Below are positions 26,075 through 35,186 of a stretch of 49,620 nucleotides of DNA, in pieces. A program made the position numbers and the translations under genes. The first letter of the stretch is position 1. Each line of letters opens with the position of its first letter. The notes beneath the pieces were generated by a model. The model made no database searches, had not been told where the DNA came from, and saw only the letters and a program-made list of their open reading frames with translations. The stretch is from Actinomycetota bacterium. GTDB lineage: Bacteria; Actinomycetota; CADDZG01; WHSQ01. The DNA lies in the NCBI GenBank assembly GCA_009377815.1, contig WHTI01000010.1, positions 1-49,620 of the forward strand, given 5' to 3'.

Positions 26075-26440
26075 ATGTCCCGAGCCACGGAGCGCGTCTA
26101 CCTAGTCGTCGTGGGTCTACTCGGCGGCCTCCTCGGGGGCCTGCTCGGGGTCGGCGGCGGGATCGTAATGGTGCCGCTCCTCGTGATCGTCGCGGGCGTG
26201 AGTCAGCACGAGGCGCACGCGACCTCGCTTGCCGCCATCATCCCGATAGCTATCGCCGGGGCCGCGCGCTTCGGGTTCTCCGGCGAGCTGGATGTGACGG
26301 CGGCCGTCTTTCTCGTCGTGGGCAGCCTGGTGGGCGCTCCGCTCGGTGCGCGGATGATGGCTGGGATCTCGGAGGGAACCCTGAAGATCCTCTTCGGCGT
26401 CCTCTCGGCGGCGATCGGAGGCGTGCTCCTGTGGAGTTGA
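26075..26440 (+). CDS. TSUP (TauE/SafE) transporter, N-terminal half protein
   Basis: 121 aa with about four helices. It carries the family repeat motif LLGVGGGIVMVPLLV followed by HEAHATSLAAI. Full TSUP proteins are about 250 aa and contain two such repeats; this gene encodes one and ends with TGA. The second repeat is encoded by the next gene, which starts inside this one in another frame (10-base overlap). The two products probably pair in the membrane to make one transporter for sulfite, sulfonate or another organic anion. A frameshift in a formerly single gene is the other reading. Confidence 0.72.
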   Translation: MSRATERVYLVVVGLLGGLLGGLLGVGGGIVMVPLLVIVAGVSQHEAHATSLAAIIPIAIAGAARFGFSGELDVTAAVFLVVGSLVGAPLGARMMAGISEGTLKILFGVLSAAIGGVLLWS

Positions 26441-26826
26441 GCCTCGGTCTGGTTCTAGTCGTCGTGCTCGTCGGCTTCGCGGTCGGCTACTTCTCCGCGT
26501 TGTTCGGCGTCGGTGGCGGGGTGATCATGGTTCCGTTCATGGTGCTGGTCGTGGGGCTGACCCAGCACACCGCGGAGGGCACCTCGTTGCTGGTCATCAT
26601 CCCCACGGCGATCATCGGAGTATCGGTCCATCTGCGGAAGGGGTTCGTGTCGCCGGCCAAGGGGCTCCTCATCGGGGCCGGGGGTGTCGTTGGGGCGCTG
26701 CTCGGGGCGAGCCTGGCGCTGCGCATCGAGGAGGACTCTCTGACCAAGACGTTCGCCCTGTTCGTGATCGTCTTCGGGGCCCGCACCGCGTTCCAGGGAT
26801 GGAAGCTCCGCCGGGCGGCCAGCTGA
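26431..26826 (+). CDS. TSUP (TauE/SafE) transporter, C-terminal half protein
   Basis: 131 aa, about four helices, with its own repeat motif YFSALFGVGGGVIMVPFMV and HTAEGTSLLVIIP. The GTG at 26431 lies ten bases inside the first half gene, so translation is probably coupled. Both halves keep intact motifs and hydrophobic segments, which argues against decay. The two halves resemble each other, as expected for the internal repeat of the family. Confidence 0.7.
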   Translation: MELSLGLVLVVVLVGFAVGYFSALFGVGGGVIMVPFMVLVVGLTQHTAEGTSLLVIIPTAIIGVSVHLRKGFVSPAKGLLIGAGGVVGALLGASLALRIEEDSLTKTFALFVIVFGARTAFQGWKLRRAAS

Positions 26827-26898
26827 CCGAGCGTTCTGCGGAGCCCGCTCCGATGGGTCACTATCTCCTTCAAGACATCTGCGGCGGAGGGATGAAAT

Positions 26899-27774
26899 AT
26901 GGACGGCAAAACGGTTCTCATCACCGGGGCGTCGACCGGCATCGGGCGTGCCACGGCGATCTACCTGGCGGGCCGCGGCGCGACGGTCTACGCCGGGGTG
27001 CGAAAGCCCGAAGACGGCGCGTCGCTCGAAGCGGAGGCGTCCGGAACCCTCAAGAGCGTGCTCGTGGACGTGAGCGATGCCGCCACGATCTCTAGTTGTC
27101 TCGTCGAGGTGTCGGCAGACCTCGGTGCAAGAGGTCTCGACGGACTAGTCAACAACGCCGGGATCACGGTCCAGGGTCCGCTCGAGTACCTGTCGCTTGA
27201 CGACCTGAGACGCCAGCTCGAGGTCAACGTGACCGGACAGCTCGCGGTGACCCAGGCGTTCCTGCCCCTATTGAGAAAAGCGCGCGGAAGACTCGTATTC
27301 ACCAGCTCGATCGCCGGCCGGGCCCCCGGGCTCCCGCTGGTCGGGCCGTATTCGGCCTCCAAGGCGGCACTCGAGCAACTGGCCGATGCCTTGCGGGTGG
27401 AGCTCATGCCGACCGGCATCCGGGTCTCGCTGATCGAGCCCGGCAGCATCGCGACTCCGATATGGGAGAAGGGCGATTCGACATACGACGACCTCGTGGC
27501 GGCCCTCCCTCAGGAAGCCCGCGATCGCTACGGGGTTGCGATGGAGCGTGGTCGGAAGCTGGCCGCCGCCACCGGTCGTCGGGGGATCGATCCGATCAAG
27601 GTCGCCAAGAGGATCGAGCATGCCCTCGCGTCCAAGCACCCGCGGGCTCGGTACCTCGTGGGGAACGATGCCCGCGCACGGGCGTTCATCGAGGCCCCGA
27701 TGCCGGAACGGATCCGGGACAAGATCGTGGCGCGGGTGGTGGGCTTCGGTTCGAAGAACGGGGACGCCGGGTAA
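26899..27774 (+). CDS. Short-chain dehydrogenase/reductase
   Basis: 291 aa, classical SDR. LITGASTGIGRA binds NAD(P), NNAG and the catalytic Ser/Tyr/Lys (TSSIAG, YSASKAA) are all present, and PG(S)IATP follows. The C-terminal extension (SKHPRARYLVGNDARARAF) resembles SDRs acting on retinoid, steroid or other lipid-like alcohols, but the substrate is unknown. GGAGGG lies about eight bases before the ATG. It is 11 bases upstream of the LigD phosphoesterase gene and may be cotranscribed with it without sharing a pathway. Confidence 0.83.
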   Translation: MDGKTVLITGASTGIGRATAIYLAGRGATVYAGVRKPEDGASLEAEASGTLKSVLVDVSDAATISSCLVEVSADLGARGLDGLVNNAGITVQGPLEYLSLDDLRRQLEVNVTGQLAVTQAFLPLLRKARGRLVFTSSIAGRAPGLPLVGPYSASKAALEQLADALRVELMPTGIRVSLIEPGSIATPIWEKGDSTYDDLVAALPQEARDRYGVAMERGRKLAAATGRRGIDPIKVAKRIEHALASKHPRARYLVGNDARARAFIEAPMPERIRDKIVARVVGFGSKNGDAG

Positions 27775-27785
27775 TCGGGGAGGGG

Positions 27786-28367
27786 ATGTCGAAGAAGCTC
27801 AGCGAGTACGAGAAGAAGAGGAACCGTGGTGCGACCCCCGAACCCTTCGGTGGGAAGAAAGGTAAGGGGAACCGGTTCGTGATCCAGAAGCACGACGCCT
27901 CGAGCCTGCACTACGACTTCCGTCTCGAGGTCGACGGCGTGCTCAAGTCCTGGGCGGTCCCGAAGGGTCCTTCGACCGATCCCCGGGACAAGCGTCTGGC
28001 TATGGCCGTCGAAGACCATCCGCTCGATTACATCGATTTCGAGGGCGTGATCCCCAAGGGGAACTACGGTGCCGGGACCGTCATCGTGTGGGATGCCGGC
28101 ACCTACGAGAACCTCTCCACCAGTGACGGCGAGCCGATCTCCATCAGCGAAGCGCTCGAGTCGGGCCATGCGATCGTCTCCCTCCATGGACAGAAGCTCA
28201 GGGGCGGGTACGCGATCACCCGAGTCAAGTTCGGTACCGGCAAGGGCGAGAAGTGGCTCCTGGTGAAGAAGCGCGATCCCGAGGCAGACGCGCGCCGGAA
28301 GCCAGTTAGCACGCAGCCGGAGTCGGTCCTCACCGGCAGGACCAACGAAGATCTCGAGGAGAGTTGA
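27786..28367 (+). CDS. LigD-type 3'-phosphoesterase domain protein
   Basis: 193 aa. FVIQKHDASSLHYDFRLEVDGVLKSWAVPKG is the metal-binding His/Asp signature of the 3'-phosphoesterase (PE) domain, and the next conserved block DHPLDYIDFEGVIPKGNYGAGTV is complete. The domain trims 3'-phosphates and ribonucleotides at breaks during non-homologous end joining. In many bacteria it is fused to a ligase and a polymerase in LigD; here it is a separate gene whose stop overlaps the ligase TTG. GGGAGG precedes the ATG. No Ku gene or LigD polymerase domain is in the window. Confidence 0.88.
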   Translation: MSKKLSEYEKKRNRGATPEPFGGKKGKGNRFVIQKHDASSLHYDFRLEVDGVLKSWAVPKGPSTDPRDKRLAMAVEDHPLDYIDFEGVIPKGNYGAGTVIVWDAGTYENLSTSDGEPISISEALESGHAIVSLHGQKLRGGYAITRVKFGTGKGEKWLLVKKRDPEADARRKPVSTQPESVLTGRTNEDLEES

Positions 28368-29383
28368 GCGCCTCGACGGTCCTGGACATGCTCGACGACA
28401 CCGATCGGAAGAAGGCTCGCCGCGCGAAGCAGCCGTCGTGGCTGGTGCCGATGAAAGCGGTGCTGGTCGAAGAGGCGTTTTCCGACCCGGACTGGATCTA
28501 CGAGGTGAAGCTGGACGGGGAGCGATGCCTCGCGGTTGCGTTCCGTGGGACGGTGAAACTGCTGTCGCGCAACCAGAAGTCGATGAACGCGTCGTACCCG
28601 GAGATCGTGGAATCACTCGAGGGCCAGGGGCCGGAGAGCTTCATCATCGACGGCGAGGTAGTGGCCTTCGAGAAGGGCGTCCCCAGCTTCTCCCGACTCC
28701 AGCGCCGGATGCACGTGAACGATCCGGTCAAGGCGAAGCAGATCGGGGTTGCGGTCTTCTTCTATGTCTTCGACGTTCTCCACGTCGACGGCTGGGACGT
28801 CACTCAGGTCCCGCTCCGGGCTCGGAAGTCACTGTTGCGGTCGGCATTCTCGTTCGAGGATCGGGTGCTGAGGTTCGTGGAGCACCGGAATCAGCACGGC
28901 GAGCGGTACTTCCGCAACATCTGTGCCAAGCCCGGCTGGGAAGGGCTCATCGCCAAGCGCGCCGATTCGACCTACAAGCACAACCGCTCGCGCGACTGGC
29001 TCAAGTTCAAGTGCAGCAACGAGCAGGAGTTCGTCATCGGTGGCTACACCGAGCCGCAGGGATCGCGCGAGGGATTCGGCGCTCTCCTGCTCGGCGTTTA
29101 CGACGGGGACGATCTCGTGTACGCCGGCAAGGTCGGGACCGGATACGACACCGAGACGTTGCTGGATCTCTCTGCCAAGCTGCGCTCCCGCGAGCGCAAG
29201 ACGTCGCCGTTCGTCGACGATGACGTCGCCAGGATCAAGGGCGCGCACTTCGTGCGACCCGACCTCGTCGCTCAGATCGGATTCGCCGAATGGACCCCGA
29301 CCAACCGTCTGCGGCACCCTCGCTTCCTCGGTCTGCGCCGCGACAAACCGGCCCGCGACGTCGTCAGAGAGCGACCTCGCTAG
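28364..29383 (+). CDS. ATP-dependent DNA ligase (LigC/LigD type)
   Basis: 339 aa. The nucleotidyltransferase domain has the active-site Lys in EVKLDGER (motif I), FIIDGEVVAF (motif III), YVFDVLHVDG and EGLIAKRADSTYKHNRSRDWLKFK (motifs IV and V). The OB-fold follows (FVIGGYTEPQGSREGFGALLLG, GKVGTGY). It seals nicks with ATP in end joining together with the PE protein upstream. The start is taken as TTG 28364, overlapping the previous stop (TTGA), with GAGGAG just upstream; ATG 28388 is possible. The convergent esterase gene ends one base beyond the stop. Confidence 0.88.
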   Translation: MSASTVLDMLDDTDRKKARRAKQPSWLVPMKAVLVEEAFSDPDWIYEVKLDGERCLAVAFRGTVKLLSRNQKSMNASYPEIVESLEGQGPESFIIDGEVVAFEKGVPSFSRLQRRMHVNDPVKAKQIGVAVFFYVFDVLHVDGWDVTQVPLRARKSLLRSAFSFEDRVLRFVEHRNQHGERYFRNICAKPGWEGLIAKRADSTYKHNRSRDWLKFKCSNEQEFVIGGYTEPQGSREGFGALLLGVYDGDDLVYAGKVGTGYDTETLLDLSAKLRSRERKTSPFVDDDVARIKGAHFVRPDLVAQIGFAEWTPTNRLRHPRFLGLRRDKPARDVVRERPR

Positions 29384-29384
29384 A

Positions 29385-31670
29385 TCACCGGTAGGGCTTC
29401 GAGCCGGCCGGTCGTTGCGGCGGACGGCAGCTCGGGACTCCGTTGTTGAGCGGGTTGTTGTCGGTGATGTAGCAGCCACCGGTGCAGACGTCGAGCGTCC
29501 AGCCGGTGAGGAGGAAGTGGGCCTCCTGCCACGATGCGGCCGGCTCGCTGCGGGGATGGCCGTGCGGGTCGCCGCCCTCGGACGGTGGGAGGTTGCCGTT
29601 CGGAGGCGTCGCGTTGCCGCTGTCCCAGTAGATCAAGGCGGACCCTCTCACCGGATACCTCGCGCCGCGGCTCGAGTAACGGTTCATAGCCCAGTGTCGG
29701 TCCGGGGCAAGCCCCGGCATGATCACCGCTCCGATCGTCCGGGCTTCGACCTCGGCCGCGACGTTCGCCACCTGGTGGTCGCTGAACGCGGCCTGCAGCA
29801 TGATCTCGTGCTTCGGAGTGTTCGGGTACGGATCGCTCGTCATGTGTGCCGCGTAGCCGTTGGCCTCGCCGCGATCCCAGAGCATCTGGATCAGGGCGAA
29901 GCCGAGCTGGCGCTCGAACGGGTCGCGGTAGCTCTCGTAGTAGGGGACCGAGTAAGCGGGGATGTCGGCCTCGAGAGCGAGCTCCCCCTCCCAGTCGACG
30001 CTGCGGTTGAGGAGCGTCGAATAGTTCATCCCGGGCACGCCGAGGATGCCGCGCGAGAAGTCGGGGGTGATCGCCATCAGCGAGCCGCCCATGATGCCGC
30101 CCTGGCTGTTGCCGTCGTAGAACGCCTTCGTGCGCTCGCCCGGGTCCGAGACGTCGACCAGGGGAGTTCCGCTCGCGTCCTGGAAGGCGGCGTCGGTGGC
30201 GAACCCATCCGGATGCACCCCCGCACGACCGACGAACATGAAGTTGAGGAATCCCTGCTGTGCTCGGTCCGGGAGCGAGGGAAACTGCGAGAGATCGGTG
30301 AGGATCGCGGCGACCGTCGGAAGGTCCGGGCTCGACATCCCCCACCAATCCGCGGCGCAGCCGAGGAACGGGCCGTCGCGGCGAGGTGACTTGATATCGC
30401 CGATCTGATCCTTACTCCCGAGGAGGCCGTGACCGTAAAGGATGACGTGGTTCGGCTGGTCGTTGAGGGGCACGTCGCAGACGAACGGGACCCTGACCGT
30501 GGATTCGACGGGATTCTGGTCGGGAAGCCCATCGAGATCGAGGTCGAGTAGGCGCGAGCCGGGGACCGGAGCGTCGTAGGGGAGTTCGTTGCCGCGCACG
30601 TGGCCCTCGGTCTGCTGGATGCGGTCCATGAAGTTGGGCACCGTGACGCGTCCGGTGACGCGACGGATCGCCTGCGTGTGCTGCTGCCCGTAAGCGTCGG
30701 TCCAGGTGTCCTCCCGGTCCTCGGTGCCGTCGACGATGAACTCCGGGGAGTCGCCCTCGACCATGAGGTTCGCGAGATCGGTGTCGCCCAGTTGGGCGAA
30801 CGCGACATCCCGCATGTGGAGGACGCGCTCCGAGAGGTTCCGCTCGCTGGCGATGGTGAAGTCCCACGCGAGGTAGAGGTCATCCGACTCGATGCCGGCA
30901 TCCTCGAGGGCCGGGAAGATGTCGGTCGAGTAGCGGGCCTGCCGCGCGGCGTCGGTTGCGGTCCCGTTCACGTACGCGTCGAACGCCGCTCCTCGGGCGA
31001 TGACCGCACCTGAAGAATCCTTCAGGTTGCGTAGCGCCACGATGTAGCGGGAGCCCTCATCGAAGTTCCGAGCCGGCCGCAGGATCAATGCGCTCTCGCC
31101 GGCCTCCACCGCGCCGGGGTGCGAGTCGAGTTCAGACCAGAAGGGGTGCCGGCGTCCCGACTCGGCGTTGATGATCACGATCGGCGCGGTGCGCGACTTG
31201 TAGAGGTCGATGTCGGCGATGTGATCGCGGTGATCGAAGTAACCCTGTTCGTTGATCGCCGCAGTGCTGAACGCGCGCTCCGCGGTTCCCCATGTCTGAT
31301 GGAGGTCGAGTCCCGGGACGTAGGTCATCACCATCGAGCCGGGGGAGAAGCCGTCGTTGCGGTTCCATTCGGTCGGATCGACCGGCTTGCCCTCTCCCCC
31401 CTCGGTCACCTCGGTGCCGTTGCGAGGCATCGCCAGCGGGCTGAAGTTCACGCGCAGACCGGTGTCGGTCGTCGGGTCGGGGGTCGTTAAGACATCGTTG
31501 GGGAACGGGAAGAGGCACTGGGACGGATCGAGCGGGTCGCACCCGGTCGTGCTCGGGACCGGCAGGATCGGCCCGATGATCTTGTCCCCGGCGGCCGCTG
31601 CCGGAAGTGCCGAGATCGCCAGCAGCCCTCCGATAACGGCCGCGGCCAGTCTGGATGCAACGCGCTGCAC
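29385..31670 (-). CDS. Large secreted alpha/beta-hydrolase (esterase/lipase-like)
   Basis: 761 aa. A signal peptide (VIGGLLAISALPAAAA) with likely cleavage after about residue 27 indicates export. The N-terminal segment CLFPFPNDVL recalls the start of VolA-type extracellular lipases. VILYGHGLLGS resembles the oxyanion-hole strand, and DGNSQGG near residue 522 is a GxSxG nucleophile elbow. The C-terminus has two Cys (CTGGC) that may form a disulphide. A GTG start with GGGGGG four bases upstream is used. The substrate is unknown; a lipid or polyester is likely. It is monocistronic and meets the ligase gene tail to tail. Confidence 0.7.
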   Translation of the reverse strand: MQRVASRLAAAVIGGLLAISALPAAAAGDKIIGPILPVPSTTGCDPLDPSQCLFPFPNDVLTTPDPTTDTGLRVNFSPLAMPRNGTEVTEGGEGKPVDPTEWNRNDGFSPGSMVMTYVPGLDLHQTWGTAERAFSTAAINEQGYFDHRDHIADIDLYKSRTAPIVIINAESGRRHPFWSELDSHPGAVEAGESALILRPARNFDEGSRYIVALRNLKDSSGAVIARGAAFDAYVNGTATDAARQARYSTDIFPALEDAGIESDDLYLAWDFTIASERNLSERVLHMRDVAFAQLGDTDLANLMVEGDSPEFIVDGTEDREDTWTDAYGQQHTQAIRRVTGRVTVPNFMDRIQQTEGHVRGNELPYDAPVPGSRLLDLDLDGLPDQNPVESTVRVPFVCDVPLNDQPNHVILYGHGLLGSKDQIGDIKSPRRDGPFLGCAADWWGMSSPDLPTVAAILTDLSQFPSLPDRAQQGFLNFMFVGRAGVHPDGFATDAAFQDASGTPLVDVSDPGERTKAFYDGNSQGGIMGGSLMAITPDFSRGILGVPGMNYSTLLNRSVDWEGELALEADIPAYSVPYYESYRDPFERQLGFALIQMLWDRGEANGYAAHMTSDPYPNTPKHEIMLQAAFSDHQVANVAAEVEARTIGAVIMPGLAPDRHWAMNRYSSRGARYPVRGSALIYWDSGNATPPNGNLPPSEGGDPHGHPRSEPAASWQEAHFLLTGWTLDVCTGGCYITDNNPLNNGVPSCRPPQRPAGSKPYR

Positions 31671-31760
31671 GATGCCCCCCGTCCCTCGAATGAAAGTCCC
31701 GTGCTCAGCAGAGTGAGCTCTCTGAGGGGCGGATTCGCCTAAACCGGGCGGAATCCTCTT
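31671..31760 (-). other. Gap between the esterase and glycosylase genes
   Basis: 90 bases. GAGAGCTC-type short palindrome near 31716-31726 and an AT-rich stretch TATAAAAG (minus strand, near 31757-31764) are seen. The latter could belong to an esterase promoter. Nothing else is apparent. Confidence 0.25.
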
Positions 31761-32654
31761 TTATAGGCGGGCGATGTCTGCCGGGGTGAGGCGGGGGCCG
31801 TGCTTGGGGGCGTAGTTCCCTCCCGCCTCGATCAGCCGGATCACCCGGCCCCGGTGTCCGGCGAATGGAGCCAGGAGTTCGAGCATCCGGGGGTCGTCGC
31901 CTCGCTCCTCGCCGGCGAGGTGCCACGCGATCGTGTTGGGGAGGTGGTAGTCGCCGGTCTCGACCGCATCGGGATCGCCGAACCCCACTCGCGCGACGTT
32001 CGCGGCGGTCCAGTCGCCGAGTCCGGGAAGCGCGGTCAGCCGGGTCCGAGCCTGCTCGCGGTTCATCGATGCGGCAGCCTCGAGACGGTCGGCGTACGAG
32101 CATGCGAGGCGGATCGTCTCGGCGCGCTTGCGCTCGACTCCGAGGGGATGGAACGCGTGATACGGGAGCTCTTTCATCGCGGCGGGGTCGGGGGGCAGAT
32201 GGAGCGCCAGCGGGCCGGGGGCCGGCTCCGAGAACTCTCGGACGATAGCGGCGTAGGAGCGTTTCGCCGCCTTGCCGGTCACCTTCTGCTCCAGGATCGT
32301 CGGGATCATGATCTCCATGACCGCGTCGGTCCGCCCCATCCTCAGGCCGGGCATCCGCTGGTGGAAGTGCCGGACGCGGGGATGCTCGGGATCGAAGCCG
32401 GTGAGGTCATCGAACGCGCCAACGAGTGCCGGCGCGTGCTCGAGGAGCCATTCCGCCCCCGGCCCCCACGCCTCGACCTGGATACGACCGCCGGAGGCGC
32501 GCAGGAGCTGGCTCGCCGGACCCTCGGGAGTGCGCGTCGCCCTCGATACCTCTCCTCCCTCGATCCTGATCGTGGGATCGATGCGCCCGTGGCGCAGGAG
32601 CCCGAGCGTCAGCCCGAGATCGACCGGGAGTCGGGTGGTGAAGGTCCGTAGCAT
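31761..32654 (-). CDS. DNA-3-methyladenine glycosylase, HhH-GPD superfamily
   Basis: 297 aa. LTALPGLGDWTAANVARVGFGDPDAVETGDYHL is the helix-hairpin-helix plus Gly/Pro/Asp motif with the catalytic Asp in ETGDYH. The N-terminal part is AlkA-like in layout, with IMIPTILEQKVTGKAA as the conserved helix before it. The enzyme would remove alkylated purines from DNA to begin base-excision repair. The ATG at 32654 is five bases from the stop of the peptidase gene, so the two are coupled; an extension upstream in the same frame overlaps that gene and lacks family features. Confidence 0.82.
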   Translation of the reverse strand: MLRTFTTRLPVDLGLTLGLLRHGRIDPTIRIEGGEVSRATRTPEGPASQLLRASGGRIQVEAWGPGAEWLLEHAPALVGAFDDLTGFDPEHPRVRHFHQRMPGLRMGRTDAVMEIMIPTILEQKVTGKAAKRSYAAIVREFSEPAPGPLALHLPPDPAAMKELPYHAFHPLGVERKRAETIRLACSYADRLEAAASMNREQARTRLTALPGLGDWTAANVARVGFGDPDAVETGDYHLPNTIAWHLAGEERGDDPRMLELLAPFAGHRGRVIRLIEAGGNYAPKHGPRLTPADIARL

Positions 32655-32659
32655 GCGGG

Positions 32660-34468
32660 TCAGTCGAGGCTGATCCCGCGGGCCTCCTTGGCCGCGTCCT
32701 CGGCGAGTTGGAGATCCTTCTCGATGATGGCGAGCCCGCCGTCCCAGAAACCGGGGTCGGTCAGGTCGACATCGACGATCCTGCCCAGCTCCTCCGGAGC
32801 CATCGAGCCCCCGGCGGCCAGCAGCTCGAGGTACTTCGGAACGAAGTCGTCCCCGCGCTCTTCGTATTTCTTGTACACGCTGAGGGCCAGCAGCTGACCG
32901 TAGGCGTAGGCATAGACGTAGCCGGGAACGCCGATGAAGTGCGGAACGTAGGACCACCAGTTGCGGTACCCGGACTGGATCTCGATCGTCCCCGCGAACA
33001 TCTCCTCCTGGCTCTCTTGCCAGAGGTCCCCGAAGCGTTCGACCGAAAGCTCGCCCTCGGTGCGGCGCGCGGTGTGGACGAGGTGCTCGAAGCGGTTCAT
33101 CGAGACCTGACGGAAGACCGTGGCGATCGCGCCCTCGATGTTGTCGGCCAGGAGAGAGAGGCGCGACTCGGCGCTGTCGGTCATTCCGAGCAGGCGACCG
33201 AAGATCACGGTCTCGCCGAAGACCGAAGCGGTCTCGGCGAGGGTGAGCGGCGTCGACTGATGGAACGGACCCTGCGGCCGGGCGAGGGCCGCGTGGACCC
33301 CGTGGCCGAGTTCGTGAGCCAGCGTGAGGACGTCGCGGCGCCGCGAGGTGTAGTTGAGGAACACGTAAGGGTGGTGCGACGGGACCGTGTACGAGCAGAA
33401 CGCGCCGGGTCGCTTGCCCGGCCGTACCGGAACGTCGATCCAGCGGCCGTCGAAGAACTCATTGCAGAGGTCGGCGAGCTCGTCGGAGAAGGAGCGGTAA
33501 CCGTCGAGCACGATCTCCTTGGCGCGGTCCCACTCGACGGTCTCGTCGACCGCATCTAGCGAAGCGTTGCGGTCGTAGTCGGCCAGGACGTCGACACCGA
33601 TCAACTTGGCCTTCAGTCGGTACCAGCGCTGCGCGATGTCATAGCGATTCCTCACCGCGCTGACGAGTGCCTCGACCGACTCGTCGGATGCCTCGTTCGA
33701 CAGGTTGCGCGCCCGGAGCCAGTGCTCGTAACCGCGCAGACGGTCGTTCGTTGCCTTGTCGTGGAGGAGGGTATTGAACACGAACGCACGGGTCTTGAGC
33801 CCGGGCTCGAGTCCCTCCGTCACCGCCAGCGCGGTCTTGCGCCGGAGTTCGCGATCGGGGGAGCTCAGCATGCTGAGCCCTTCCTCCAGCGGCTTCTCCT
33901 CGCCGTCGATCTCGACAACGATCGCAGACGACAGTTCGCTGAACAGCCGGTTCCAGGCCGACGACCCGGTGACCGACTTCTCGGTCAGGATCTTCTCCTC
34001 GGGCTCACTCAGGAGGTAGTCGCGGTAGCGACGCACGGAGCGCAGGTGGTGCCGGCAGAAGTCGAGCCCGTCGGCCGCCAGGAGCTCGTCGACCCGCTCG
34101 TCGGAGAGCTTCGCCCATTCCAGCTCGAAGAAGAGGAGCTTGGTGGCGATCGCGGTGCTGCGTTCCTCGACCGACTGCATCAGGGCACCGTGCGACGGAT
34201 CCGTCATGTCGGCCGCGAACCGGAGTGCCGCGTACGACCCAGCCCGCCCGAGCACCTCCGCCAGCTCCGCAGACTTCTGCATGAACGACTTGAGGTCGCC
34301 TTCGCCGAAGGTCTCGACCTTGCCGCGGGCCGACTGGAGTTCGTCCGTGAGGGCGTCGGCGCGAGCGATGAGCTCATCGATACCCTCGGCTCCTTTGTTA
34401 TGGACCAATGGTTCCAGGTCCCAAGTCACTTCTTCGGCGCGCGATGAGGTTGCTGCAGGGGTTGTCAT
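32660..34468 (-). CDS. Oligoendopeptidase F-like M3 metallopeptidase
   Basis: 602 aa, full length for the PepF/M3B family. The zinc motif HELGHGVHAAL near residue 385 gives HExxH, followed by the third ligand Glu in TLAETASVFGE. The N-terminal helical half has the usual ELAEVLGRAGSYAALRF stretch. It cleaves short peptides in the cytoplasm. TAATCT lies seven bases before the ATG with no ribosome site, so the mRNA is probably leaderless. Confidence 0.92.
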   Translation of the reverse strand: MTTPAATSSRAEEVTWDLEPLVHNKGAEGIDELIARADALTDELQSARGKVETFGEGDLKSFMQKSAELAEVLGRAGSYAALRFAADMTDPSHGALMQSVEERSTAIATKLLFFELEWAKLSDERVDELLAADGLDFCRHHLRSVRRYRDYLLSEPEEKILTEKSVTGSSAWNRLFSELSSAIVVEIDGEEKPLEEGLSMLSSPDRELRRKTALAVTEGLEPGLKTRAFVFNTLLHDKATNDRLRGYEHWLRARNLSNEASDESVEALVSAVRNRYDIAQRWYRLKAKLIGVDVLADYDRNASLDAVDETVEWDRAKEIVLDGYRSFSDELADLCNEFFDGRWIDVPVRPGKRPGAFCSYTVPSHHPYVFLNYTSRRRDVLTLAHELGHGVHAALARPQGPFHQSTPLTLAETASVFGETVIFGRLLGMTDSAESRLSLLADNIEGAIATVFRQVSMNRFEHLVHTARRTEGELSVERFGDLWQESQEEMFAGTIEIQSGYRNWWSYVPHFIGVPGYVYAYAYGQLLALSVYKKYEERGDDFVPKYLELLAAGGSMAPEELGRIVDVDLTDPGFWDGGLAIIEKDLQLAEDAAKEARGISLD

Positions 34469-34475
34469 GGGGGAG

Positions 34476-34481
34476 AGATTA
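34476..34481 (-). promoter_or_regulatory. -10 box TAATCT of the M3 peptidase gene (leaderless)
   Basis: TANNNT hexamer seven bases upstream of ATG 34468 with a C-rich spacer and no ribosome site. Confidence 0.5.
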
Positions 34482-34505
34482 CCGGCTCGGATTCCCTACT
34501 GTTGC

Positions 34506-35186
34506 TCAAGCCCCGGTGGGTCCTCCGGACGGCTGGTTCACGAGGCGGAAGTAGAGGACGACCCAGGTGATGGCGACGAAGGGGGCCGCGATCGCCCCGC
34601 TGAGGAGATCCGCGACGAACCTCCCGCTCGTCTCGGGGAGCGATACCGCGAGTAGCCCGATAACGACCCCGACCGCTATCTGGATCAGGAAGGTGAGGAC
34701 GATCAAGCCGAAGACGTTCCAGCCGTTCCCAGTGACGATCTCCCGGCTCCGAGCGAACGAATCGATCGCACCCTTGTTCTCGAGCACGATGACCGGGACG
34801 ATCAACACCCAGATCGTCAACAGATAGAAGCCCGGGACGAGCAGCAGGATCAACCCCACGGCGATGCCGAGGCCGGCGAGGAGCGAGGCGCCGGCGATCG
34901 AGCCGAGGTAGGGCCGCGCTTTCGCCAGCGTCTCTCCCACGGTCATGTCGACCCGCCCGTCGCGCACGTCGAGTACCGCGTGGACGAACGCTCCCTGCAG
35001 GAGGAAGACGCCGACCAGCGATACGACCGTCGCGAGAAGAGCGCCCCAGACCTCCGCGCTCGAGATCAGCACCGCGGTGATCAGCCCGACGACCACGTAG
35101 ACGGCCAGCGCCAGGATCACGAACCTCTGCCAGTGGTTCTTATAGAGGGACCACGCCTCGGCGAGAACTCCGGACGTGGGATTCAT
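34506..35186 (-). CDS. Multi-pass membrane protein (GPDPase membrane-domain-like)
   Basis: 226 aa with about six helices and a short cytoplasmic N-terminus (MNPTSGVLAEAWSLYKNHWQRF). The pattern of a KNHW-like start, Gly-rich helices and IVLENKGAIDSFARSREIVTGNGWNVFGL resembles the membrane domain found before glycerophosphodiester phosphodiesterases and related YciC-like proteins. No catalytic domain is attached. The ATG overlaps the stop of the maleylpyruvate isomerase-fold gene (ATGA), so both are coupled. Function unknown. Confidence 0.65.
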   Translation of the reverse strand: MNPTSGVLAEAWSLYKNHWQRFVILALAVYVVVGLITAVLISSAEVWGALLATVVSLVGVFLLQGAFVHAVLDVRDGRVDMTVGETLAKARPYLGSIAGASLLAGLGIAVGLILLLVPGFYLLTIWVLIVPVIVLENKGAIDSFARSREIVTGNGWNVFGLIVLTFLIQIAVGVVIGLLAVSLPETSGRFVADLLSGAIAAPFVAITWVVLYFRLVNQPSGGPTGA

